Shown one piece after another: positions 1-37,699 of a stretch of 64,000 nucleotides of DNA. A program made the translations under genes and the position numbers. Under the pieces are notes generated by a model that had not been told where the DNA came from, ran no database searches, and saw only the letters and a list, made by a program, of their open reading frames with translations. Every line of letters starts with the position of its first letter. Within the stretch, counting starts at the first letter, position 1. The stretch is from Halisarca cf. caerulea (Eukaryota > Porifera > Demospongiae > Chondrillida > Halisarcidae), in NCBI GenBank assembly GCA_963170055.1, contig CAUJGJ010000005.1, positions 86,201-150,200 on the forward strand, written 5' to 3'.

Positions 1-711
1 GCACATCTGGACAGCTAGGATATAACTAATTTGTATCCTGGCAACCATTCACTGTTTACTATTGGTGTGTACAGTCTCATCTAGAGTAAATCAGTTTTAG
101 CCACTTACCATGCTAATTAACATGAAATGACATCAATTAGGAAGTGTGTATATATCAGTGACCTGTGCTACATCACAAATGTCAGCACACTTTTTCCTTT
201 GATCCAACCATAATTCGCCCACACACCATGATACAATATGCTTTACCAAATACCATATGTTCATACTTGCACATGCAGCATAACAAGTTTACACAGAGGT
301 CAACATTTTTTTGCCAGCATACTGCACCAGATTGTACATCTACATTTGTATTGTAATATTATAAAACTACTGTATGTTAATATAAAACATTTAATACCAT
401 ATACATTTCTCAACTTATGTACGTATGTACTTATTATAATATCTACATCTACTGTGTAACTTGGACACCTTTTGCATCTCATCCAATGGATTGCAGTTCA
501 GTGCTATTTTTTGGTTATGTGGGAAGTAAGAATTTGTACACTGCAACCCATCTACCTGCATGCTGTTTAGCCTCATACACACACAGACCCAAGTATAATG
601 TATTGATACATACCCCTATGCAAGTCCAACAAAATTTCCATATCTTGCCCTGTTCCAGTCTAACCCCAATTTGAGAACCATCTGTACTCGTCATCCAGGA
701 TACCATATGCT
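1..711. other. AT-rich intergenic DNA, no gene seen
   Basis: Only short, codon-unbiased open frames are present and none carries a recognisable motif or plausible splice pair. The word cttgccctgt followed by ccagtct near 645-665 recurs downstream near 890-975, so the right-hand part belongs to a degenerate repeated segment. I see nothing else that can be supported. Confidence 0.6.
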
Positions 712-862
712 GTAGTATATGTCATCTTTGCATCTGTTCCCAGGTTTCCATCCTTTGACAAGGATGGAGCAAAGAGTTCTCTTTACACTTACCTAACAGA
801 GAACTCTCTGCTCCATCCTTGTCAATCGGGCTTTCGCCCGGCCCATTGCACCCAGGATGTGT
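712..862 (+). repeat. First direct copy of the LINE 5'-edge hairpin segment
   Basis: About 150 bp here match 1586-1736 almost base for base, from gtagtatatgtcatct to cacccaggat. Inside is an inverted repeat: arm 755-781 and arm 799-825 (27 bp each, one mismatch) with a 17-nt loop. The second copy continues into reverse transcriptase sequence and this one does not, so this is a truncated duplicate. Confidence 0.8.
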
Positions 863-1440
863 CACCTTGTCTATCTACTATATCTCGCCCTTTACCAGTC
901 TATATAGTCCTGAGTACATCTGACTTGCCCTGTACCAGTCTAGCCCTAACTAATCTATCTTGCCCTGTATTAGTTTGATCAACTCCAATGAAGGTTTTCT
1001 ATTACATATACTGTGTTTATCCGTGATCATAGTACCATGCTTGCAATTAAGTCCAGCTGTCACAACACACAAATTTCAGGTAATATAGAGTACGTTATTA
1101 GTTCCCAGTGCATTATGTATGTATATCAGTGTGATATTGATCTGCATCCGGAAATTTCAATGAATGCATACCACAACTGTTATATCTTACGTATATCCCT
1201 AGATTTACTTCATAGATAATGAGTGTATTTGTTGATTCATAAGTCAGCGTATTGTACAGGTCCAGGAGTATATGAGATATAAATGTTTCAATAATAGTTT
1301 GGTACGTAATTTGTATATAGGCAAATTAGTGATGATAGAATGTGTCAATTGTTCATTTGAAAACTGTCTCTCTCTGTACATACATATGTATACATGTACG
1401 TACGGATGTACAGTACCACATCAGAATATAACATATTATA
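863..1440. other. Non-coding stretch with degenerate short repeats
   Basis: Between 880 and 980 the words cttgccctgt and accagtctag recur imperfectly about three times, as at 645-665. The rest, to 1440, is AT-rich without a supported gene. Confidence 0.5.
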
Positions 1441-1560
1441 ACAATAACAATAATAATAACAATAATTTCTTTTGGGTGTGCCTTTAGCCTGAGGCTACTA
1501 CTAAGGCCCCCCGTATCCCACACACTTGCTCACACACACACACAAACACAATCTAATTAA
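1441..1560 (-). repeat. Possible minus-strand LINE 3'-end relic
   Basis: A (TAA/CAA)-rich run at 1441-1468 is followed by cctttagcctgaggctact at 1481-1499. Almost the same word occurs at 32842-32860, where it sits at the 3' end of a minus-strand LINE fragment, and a weaker match lies at 6761. Read on the minus strand this looks like a LINE 3' end with a simple-repeat tail. No coding part remains. Confidence 0.35.
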
Positions 1561-1585
1561 ATCATGTTCAAATTAGTTCGGTGGC

Positions 1586-3188
1586 AGTAGTATATGTCAT
1601 CTTCGCATCTGTTCCCAGGTTTCCATCCTTTGACAAGGATGGAGCAAAGAGTTCTCTGTACACTTACCTAACTGAGAACTCTTTGCTCCATCCTTGTCAA
1701 TCGGGCTTTTGCCCGGCCCATTGCACCCAGGATATGTTACTGAAGACCATTGACGACTGGAGAGTGTCACTTGACCGTGGAGAATGTGTCGGGACTGTCA
1801 TGATAGACCTGAGTAAGGCCTTTGATTCTATTGACTTCAATCTACTCCTTAACAAACTCTCATCATATGGTATCCTGAATGACGAGTACAGATGGTTCTC
1901 GAACTATCTCTCAGACAGGATGCAGAGAGTCTCAGTAAATGGAGCCTACTCTGAATGGGCCCCAGTCACAAGTGGGGTACCACAAGGCTCCATTCTCAGT
2001 CCACTGCTATTCCTGATGTTTATGAATGGCCTACCTACTGCGTGTAGTCACCAGCTGCACCATCAATCTATATGCCGATGATACCACTACCTATTATGCC
2101 AACACTGATCCTCACCATGTAACACGTGCCCTTAATGAAGATATTCTGTTCATTGCCAATTGGATCAAATCAAACAAGTTAGCAATGAACATTAGGAAGA
2201 CACAGATGATGACACTAAGCAGGAAAGCGGCTAGGCATGGGCAGAGAAGATCATAAGGTGCAAATCAATGGTACTACAACCCCTAAGCAGGAATCTATCA
2301 AGTACCTTGGCGTAACCATTGACAACGACCTTAGTTGGAAGTCCCATGTAGGAACTGTTCGGAGAGGAATGCTAGCTGCAATTGGTATCATAAGGAGAGT
2401 TAGTGCCTGCCTACCCCTGTCAACTAAACGGATGCTGTACAATGTACTGGTTCTTCCGTATGCTGACTACTGCCAAGTGGTATGGCACCCCTGCAGTTTC
2501 CACCTTATCCAAAGCCTGGAGAGAGTCCAGAACCTCAGTATGAGGGTTGTACTGAGTAAGCCTCCACGTACACCAATTAAGTGCCCCCCTCAGAAACCAA
2601 CTTGGATGGACCACTCTCCACAGGAGGCATCACAATGCACTCTTGTGCCAGGTCCTTTGGTGTGTGTTTAATCAGGCAACAGTTATCCATCTGGAAAGTT
2701 CATCAAGAACTCATGCACCTACAGAGGAGCCGACAAACTTCACCTTCCATGCCCACGTTCAAAAATATACAGACAATCCTTTGAATTCCAAGGTGCCATA
2801 CAGTAAAATCAACTACCTCAGAGTATATTAGATATTCATCAAGTCTGAAATGCATGTAATAAGCATGCAATATCAAATTTGTATATAAAATCAATTATTT
2901 CAAGTTATGGATTGTACATGAACACACTGTGTGTACATTGCCTGTGTCAGTAATTTGTGACATTTAATTGTGTTTAGTATGAGCTTATCTGTGTTTAATT
3001 GTGTTTATTATGAAGATTTCATGTACAGTAATTTGTGACATTTAATTGTGTGTATTATGAACTTAACTGTGTGTGTATAGTTATGCCTGTGTTACTCTGT
3101 ACCTGAATGTCTAGGGCCCGCATGGAAACCCACTCTTGTGGATGTAGCATTCCTGATTCAAATAATTTACCTATCTATCTATCTATCT
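1586..3188 (+). mobile_element. Degenerate non-LTR retrotransposon (Jockey/CR1/L2-like LINE)
   Basis: A 5'-truncated LINE. The reverse transcriptase is recognisable across three frames: 1656-2070 carries SLYTYLTENSLLHPCQSGF, VMIDLSKAFDSID and SGVPQGSILSPLLF; the next frame gives LYADDT and IKSNKLAMN (about 2065-2235); the third gives KYLGVTIDNDLSW, TKRMLYNVLVLPYADYC and SLERVQN (about 2237-2580). Two frameshifts and loss of frame after 2600 make it inactive. A roughly 600-bp 3' UTR ends in gcattcctgattcaaataat and a (TCTA)n tail at about 3169-3187, the usual 3' end of such elements. The 5' edge is a hairpin also present at 712-862. No endonuclease domain is present. Confidence 0.85.
1656..2610 (+). 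pseudogene. Broken reverse transcriptase domain of the LINE
   Basis: The polymerase motifs are in order (AFDSID, GVPQGS, YADD, the KSNKLAMN region, YLGVTID), followed by the thumb-like NVLVLPYADYC segment. Frame changes fall near 2055-2080, just before the YADD box, and near 2225-2245. There is no start codon of its own because the upstream half of ORF2 has been lost. It cannot make a functional enzyme as it stands. Confidence 0.85.
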
Positions 3189-3635
3189 TGTTGGCAGGGG
3201 GGTGTGGGGGAAAAAAATGCCAAATGACACACACGCAGGTGGAATAGTGCCATCGATCTGCTTTACTTCCAGTTCTAACCTACTGAGCCCCCAGTATCCC
3301 CTCTGTGTATAACATGGTATGTATGCATGCACAGTATTAATATATACATGACATATATACTGTATGAGTAGGTACATATCTATCCTGTATAGGTAGTAAT
3401 CCTGGACATACAGTGTGTACTGTATGTCCAGGATGCACCCATGCACTTATGTTGCATGTTTGTTCTTGTTTAAGTACCTACTGTACATACATGTCAACTA
3501 TGTATATTCTTACCAAATGGTAGTCTACTGTATTTACTTATCTTTGCTTGCATAATGATCTGTGTTCCCTACAAAGCACCATATAACTGTACTTCAGTGC
3601 TTGTCTAACCATGATTTCTACCACTTTGTTATCAG
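3189..3635. other. Intergenic DNA, nothing recognised
   Basis: AT-rich, with a short poly-A/G run near 3200 and a small inverted repeat around 3405-3435 (tccaggatgc and its partners). No gene is supported. Confidence 0.5.
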
Positions 3636-3715
3636 GTGATGGTGTGTTTAATGGTGAAGCTATTGAGAAGGTAGAGATGACAAGACAGTCATTCAAGTGT
3701 TTCAGGTGAGATATT
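3636..3715 (+). CDS. Candidate orphan exon
   Basis: An 80-nt segment flanked by a good acceptor (ttgttatcag) and donor (ttcag|gtgaga) is open as GDGVFNGEAIEKVEM followed by TRQSFKCF. No partner exons were found within about 1.3 kb on either side, and the next gene begins with its own promoter at 5.05 kb. It may be a remnant of a lost gene, an exon of a gene I cannot see, or chance. The product is not recognised. Confidence 0.25.
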
Positions 3716-3828
3716 CCTAATTCAACAGGGTAGAAAATTACTAAACTACTCCTCCATACATGACTATACACATCTTGCATTCTTTCTCATCCTGCACCTG
3801 TTTCTGTGACAAACCGTATGGGCACTAA

Positions 3829-4020
3829 TTTTCGTGGGACTTCATTTTTGTGAATTTTGTGAAAGAGCCCATATTCGCAAATATTAGGTTAGATACATGG
3901 TCCATTTGTCTAATATATTACAGTAGGGACTGGTCTATTCACGAATATAAGATCGCAAATATCAGTCAAGTTCTTGATTTGCAAAATATACACCCCGGCC
4001 GGCCACGAAAATGAGCACCT
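3829..4020. repeat. Palindromic MITE-like element
   Basis: The left edge gggcactaattttcgtgg is inverted at the right edge as ccacgaaaatgagcacc. Inside, words such as attcgcaaatat and cgcaaatatcag recur in both orientations. Similar words (attcgcaaac, tttgcgaaaaatgcgaatat) appear at about 47070-47270, suggesting a dispersed family. Confidence 0.45.
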
Positions 4021-5040
4021 ACACCTATATCATAGATGTTATATTATATTACATGCCCAGGATGATGTATCATGCAGTAAACATGATTAAGGTTCTTTCA
4101 TATTTTGTATGTCATGTGTACAGTATTCTATAGGGTTACTGGAATACCAATAATGATTGGCAAGGTTCCACTCTCCCTAAAACTTTAAATATTACTAACT
4201 ATTGAGAAGTTAATCAATCAAGTGTCACAAATGAAGTATTTCCTACTTCAACAAGGTATGCAGAACTACCCCACCATACAGCACTGCATGCCATATACAT
4301 TCTTTAAATTCTCATCCTGCAGCTGCACCTGGCACCTGTTTCTGTGCCGTACATTCCCCTACAGACTGCACTGTACTTTATATTATAAGTATGCACATAA
4401 TTATAACTTATTTCGCGGGAGACAGACATGCAGTGGTCATGCGAACAATGAACTGTGCAGTTTGTGTGAATGGTGCACACGCTGTGAAGGCAGCACGGTA
4501 TATTGCTATTGCTCATGTTTACAGTTTATGAATAGTGTGTGCATACTGTAGAATATGGTTGAGAACAAGTTGTAATTTGAAGACAAAATGTGATCATGAC
4601 ACATACACTTCCAGTATAATAACCAGCAAACAAATGTATGTACGTATAGGAGGCTACAAACTATGAACCTTAGAATTGAATCTTTTGGCCAAATCAGCAG
4701 TTGCTGGCACAGCATTCTCTGAATCAGGATGTCTGTGACACTCCTTCTAAGTGTGGTATGAATAGTTGTTGCACTCATGTTTTTGTTTGGACAGGAACAG
4801 TGTGAAAATACATTATCTGTAATGCTTTGACAATTCTGTGACCTCTTCCCCTTGCACCACCACATCTCAGCTCCAGTGTCATGTTATTCATGTGCACATT
4901 TCTATTGACTGTATCAATGATCATTGATATATTATGCTTGTTACCATGGTTACCAAACCCCCCAGAAATGTAGATGGTATGTCCACCCACTCACTATTGA
5001 AGTACTGTCATGTTTCATATTATACCTATGCTAACACAAT
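4021..5040. other. Intergenic DNA upstream of the giant gene
   Basis: Short open frames on both strands lack coding character or splice context. No gene, RNA gene or clear transposon ends were recognised. Confidence 0.5.
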
Positions 5041-5042
5041 GG

Positions 5043-5112
5043 CATATGAGCACGTGTAATATAGGGTACGCAGACTATATAAGTAGGGGTTGACCCAATT
5101 TCAGATACAGTT
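5043..5112 (+). promoter_or_regulatory. TATA promoter of the giant surface-protein gene
   Basis: TATATAAG lies at 5076-5083. An initiator-like tcagata begins at 5101, about 25 bp downstream, so transcription probably starts near 5103, giving a 5' UTR of about 60 nt before the ATG at 5166. Two E-box words lie just upstream: catatg at 5043-5048 and cacgtg at 5051-5056. The spacing is what is seen; use in vivo is inference. Confidence 0.6.
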
Positions 5113-5165
5113 CAGTGAATTTGTGTCACCCTGAGTAGGGGAATAACTCCTCATCTGTACAGGCT

Positions 5166-33909
<28,744 letters not shown>

Positions 33910-34028
33910 TGCAAACTTGGCAATGTATGAAGCAAACAAACTTATATAGGCCTAATGGAGTTTGTTAAACTATTTTTACTTATAACAATTAAAGTTCTTA
34001 AATTTGCTTCCTGGATGGCCACTTCTGA

Positions 34029-34664
34029 TTAGATGTTAGTAATCTCCACATGGATGTACTGGATCTTGTATGTTTCTCCAGCATCCTGTCCAGTAACAAC
34101 AAGGTAAATGTCCTTGTCCAAGTCCGGTGCATTGGTGAAAATACCAGTAACAACATTATTCCCTGAATAAAATGCTCCGAACTGTTCAGCTGGCTTGTAA
34201 ATGAATGTTATTTCCTCGTCATATGAAGCAGTAAGTAAGCTGCTTCCTACCACATCTGCGTGATTATATAGGTTGGTTACAGAGTTAACGGCAGCCAATG
34301 GCCTTGGGTAAGGGCGATTGTCGACAATGAAGGCTGATGCACTGTAGCCCTTAGCGTTTCCTATACCAACAAACAGATCTGAATCTCCTGATGGTTTCTG
34401 AAGGGAAACTCTGACCTTGAAGGCTACTTCTCCTTGGATAAATCTTCTAGATGGCAAAGGAACGGTGAACAAACGCCCGTTGTTTACAGTACTTCTCAAA
34501 GTGAGCCGTTTTACATTGTGACTCACGATCACCGAAGGGGACTCAAATTGAGCATTTTTATAGAGCCAGTCTGGTGTCATCAGTTTGGAGTAAGCATAAT
34601 ACTCTCCCTGCACAGATGCTGCGAGAACCACCAAAAAGATAAAGGATGCCAGATATTGGACCAT
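34029..34664 (-). CDS. Intronless small secreted protein, unknown family
   Basis: Encodes about 211 aa. I chose the ATG at 34664 rather than the in-frame ATG at 34700 because it opens directly into a signal peptide (MVQYLASFIFLVVLAAS, cleavage near VQGE) and the TATA-like box at 34731-34739 would place transcription start close to 34700. The mature part is beta-rich (VKRLTLRSTVNNGRLFTVPL, EVAFKVRVSLQK, EEITFIYKP, DIYLVVTGQD, YKIQYIHVEITNI) with almost no cysteine, suggesting a jelly-roll or lectin-like sandwich; that is inference. I do not recognise the family. It converges tail-to-tail with the giant gene, with about 120 bp between stop codons. It could be a retrogene or a lineage-specific secreted protein. 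Confidence 0.75.
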   Translation of the reverse strand: MVQYLASFIFLVVLAASVQGEYYAYSKLMTPDWLYKNAQFESPSVIVSHNVKRLTLRSTVNNGRLFTVPLPSRRFIQGEVAFKVRVSLQKPSGDSDLFVGIGNAKGYSASAFIVDNRPYPRPLAAVNSVTNLYNHADVVGSSLLTASYDEEITFIYKPAEQFGAFYSGNNVVTGIFTNAPDLDKDIYLVVTGQDAGETYKIQYIHVEITNI

Positions 34665-34730
34665 GATCTTATTGAATTCAGTGAAGTTTCTTGCACACAA
34701 TATTTGAATGAAGGGAAATGCAGATCAGCT

Positions 34731-34739
34731 CTTTTTATG
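34731..34739 (-). promoter_or_regulatory. TATA-like box of the small secreted gene
   Basis: The minus strand reads cataaaaag, about 70 bp upstream of the chosen ATG. The next about 25-30 bp would hold the start site near 34700-34706. Confidence 0.4.
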
Positions 34740-35510
34740 GATGGCTAAATTTGAGTGGGCTGATTCAGTGATGAATACGTACTATTTGAAATCGTTCAAG
34801 TTGCCCAGTTGGAACGCCCGAGTGCACCCCTATCTTATGGGAGGGCAAGAGCTGGAATGTGATCAAAGTCAGTGATTCCACAACATGTGGGTCAACAAGG
34901 ATCATGGTTCTTCAAATCACTTAGAAATTTGTGCGAAGAAGATCATGTAAAGAAAGTCACCTGGGTACCATGCACGGCTTCTGGGTTTTGAGTAGTGATA
35001 ATTAAAAATGTTCAATGGTTTTAATTAATCTACTCTGCATATGTATATCATTGTATCAGTTCTTCCTCTCTGACCCTTAGCGATCAAACCCATTTCGAAC
35101 ATGTTCTTATTTGAAATGCTACTTAATTCTTAATTATTTTGTGAAGAATGAACCTGTAGGGTTAAAATTTGGAACCCCAATGGTTGAATAGCTCTAACAG
35201 CTGTACATAGATTCTGTATAGCCTGTTCGAAGTTAGGTGAGTGTTTGCTCACTGTTTGGAAGCAGTCCCTTTGATCATCCCTTAATTTCGCGGGATCCAA
35301 ATTTGTGACTCTGAAATTCATGCACTTTACATCAAATTATGACAAGAAAAATAAGTATGGAGGAATTATTGTAGGGTCTGAATAAGTGATCGACTGTACC
35401 TAACCAGAGGTCACAGTTTAGATCTACACATACAGAAACCATGCACTTTCTCACATTAAGGGCTAGCTGTTTACTCACAGGCTTCTCAGGACTGACTGGC
35501 TCATATTATG
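34740..35510. other. Intergenic DNA, no gene seen
   Basis: No open frame with coding character; the longest (35130-35321, minus) lacks splice or domain support. No clear transposon ends are visible. Confidence 0.5.
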
Positions 35511-35950
35511 CACAGTGAGGCCTCACTCACCCCCACCTCACATACACAGTGAGGCCTCACTCACCCCCACCTCACATACACAGTGAGGCCTCACTCACCC
35601 CCACCTCACATACACAGTGAGGCCTCACTCACCCGCACCTCACATACACAGTGAGGCCTCACTCACCCCCACCTCACATACACAGTGAGGCCTCACTCAT
35701 CCGCACCTCACATACACAGTGAGGCCTCACTCACCCCCACCTCACATACACAGTGAGGCCTCACTCACCCCCACCTCACATACACAGTGAGGCCTCACTC
35801 ACCCGCACCTCACATACACAGTGAGGCCTCACTCACCCCCACCTCACATACACAGTGAGGCCTCACTCACCCGCACCTCACATACACAGTTCATCACTCA
35901 CGTGCACCCCCACCTCACATGCAGTGAGGCCTCACTCACCCGCACCTCAC
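35511..35950. repeat. 34-bp minisatellite with an internal perfect palindrome
   Basis: About 13 direct units of cacagtgaggcctcactcac followed by ccccacctcacata. Each unit contains the 12-bp palindrome gtgaggcctcac. Variation is nearly limited to ccccc/cccgc and one partly deleted unit near 35888-35925. There are no spacers. Confidence 0.95.
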
Positions 35951-37067
35951 ATATATATCCATTTCCATTTTGGAGGATGGTCTTTCATGAGGGTGGTCTC
36001 AAGGGGTACTAGAGTAATTGCATATGTGTCTTTTAATAAGTGGCTGTTCTTATGAAAGGACTTATGAAAATTCAGCTATATTAGAAAATTTAGACAATAC
36101 TTATTTATGTATTGTTTTCTCTCGAGCCACCAACACATGTCACTATTTTTCTTCACTTATGGCTATAGATCCAGAAAAGGACAGTGAAAATGGTAAACTT
36201 TCCCTCTTCATCAATGAGAATGCCTTCTAACTATATACACAACTATACTCCAGTAGTTCATGCATGCCAGCCAGAGACCCGATCTATGTGAACTCTGGCA
36301 GTACATTGTGTACAGTATGTGCATGCTATTGTAATTAGTATGTATGTATATACAATGTCACATCAATAATATTAACTGTACAAAAACCATTTAAAAATGG
36401 ATAAAAGATGTAGGGATGAAAAATTGTCAATCGTCAAAATCACTGGAAAAAGGTAGAATTGTGTGCTGCACAGTGCTAAGCAGGTATAGGTATAGACATT
36501 CAGAGGGTAAGGTATACATTGGGCAAGACGAACATATGAGGGCGGACATGCATAGGTCTAGACTGGCATAGTGCTAGGCACACACGGGGCTAGACGGGCA
36601 GAGAGCTAGACAGAGGTGGGTTGGACCGGGTACAGTGTGCAAATTCTTAAATCCTACAGCCAATAATTAATTAATATGAAGCAGGATGTAGGAATTTAAC
36701 CATAGGAAGAAAGTGAGTTTTGACGCAAGTACATTATAGGCCCTAATGTATGGGTGGCCATTTTGTTTTGGTGTCATCCTACATATGTATAGTACTACTG
36801 TACTACATGATATGCCCTAGCTGGATATGCAGATAATGAGTGTAAACACTATGCATGACAATACTATTAGATTTGTCAACCAAGTATTCTTATATTATTC
36901 CATTCAGATAAACACATAAAGTACAAACTTTATAATAATACTTTGTCATAGAAAATACTAAATAAAGACGTGAAAGAATATATGCACGCACATATATATA
37001 TAAATACGATAAGAATTGCATGCATATCCATACTTTGAATTATTGTTTAACGGGTAGGTCAAATGTA
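35951..37067. other. Intergenic DNA, low-complexity words
   Basis: Around 36470-36620 the word gctagac recurs with small variations (gtctagactgg, ggctagacgggc, gctagacagag). No gene is supported. Confidence 0.5.
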
Positions 37068-37200
37068 TGGAAAGTTTTAATGGAATTCACTATCCAGAAA
37101 AGGGCGGCATCCAGCCACCTCTTCCCTCCCTAATGGAACTAATGGTTGTAGAAGTCTAGGGCCACCCAGCCTATAGCCTAGCCTAGTTAGTCTGGAAAGG
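37068..37200. repeat. Left member of an inverted repeat pair
   Basis: From gaaagttttaatggaattca through catccagccacctc and gttgtagaagtctaggg to cctagcctagttagtc. The reverse complement is at about 38335-38470 with few differences. The pair brackets the last exon of the dehydrogenase gene. Confidence 0.8.
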
Positions 37201-37217
37201 AGGTCTTACACCCTCAG

Positions 37218-37352
37218 CAGCAGACATAATAGTCCAATAAGACTAGGGCAACCAAACCTAGCCTAGCCTGGTTAGTCCTCCCCACAGTACGTAGACTAAC
37301 TAGGGTAGGCTAGGTTTGGTTGCCCTAGACTTATTTGACCATTATGTCTAAT
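37218..37352. repeat. Foldback hairpin element
   Basis: Arms of about 60 bp: agacataatagtccaataag with gggcaaccaaacctagcc at the left, inverted at the right as ggctaggtttggttgccc and gaccattatgtct. The loop is short (ctccccacagtac). Its inner words are shared with the inverted repeats at 37068-37200 and 38335-38470. Confidence 0.8.
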
Positions 37353-37699
37353 CACATGTAGTGTGCGGCTACAGTATATATAACATCATGTACAAAGGCT
37401 TCAGATAGGTCAGTGTCTGATCATGCAAACAGATCTAACATCATACAACAACGCATAACCCCCTCCATAAACTTATGCATACTGCCAGCCACATTGTTAT
37501 ATCATCAGTGTACATACGCATATGCAATGTAATCAGTGCATGAACACAGTGCACTGCATGGGGAAATGTGTGTAAATTTCATACCAGTCATACTAACTGA
37601 AGTTGGAACACTCCATTCTTCCATATAATGAAAAATTTCTTGCATAAAAATATGCACAGTACATAATGTATAAACTTTATCATTTAGCCTTTATTCCTG

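Noticed and set aside
35511..35950. Possible CRISPR array
   Set aside because: The repeats are directly adjacent with no unique spacers, and the host is an intron-rich eukaryote.
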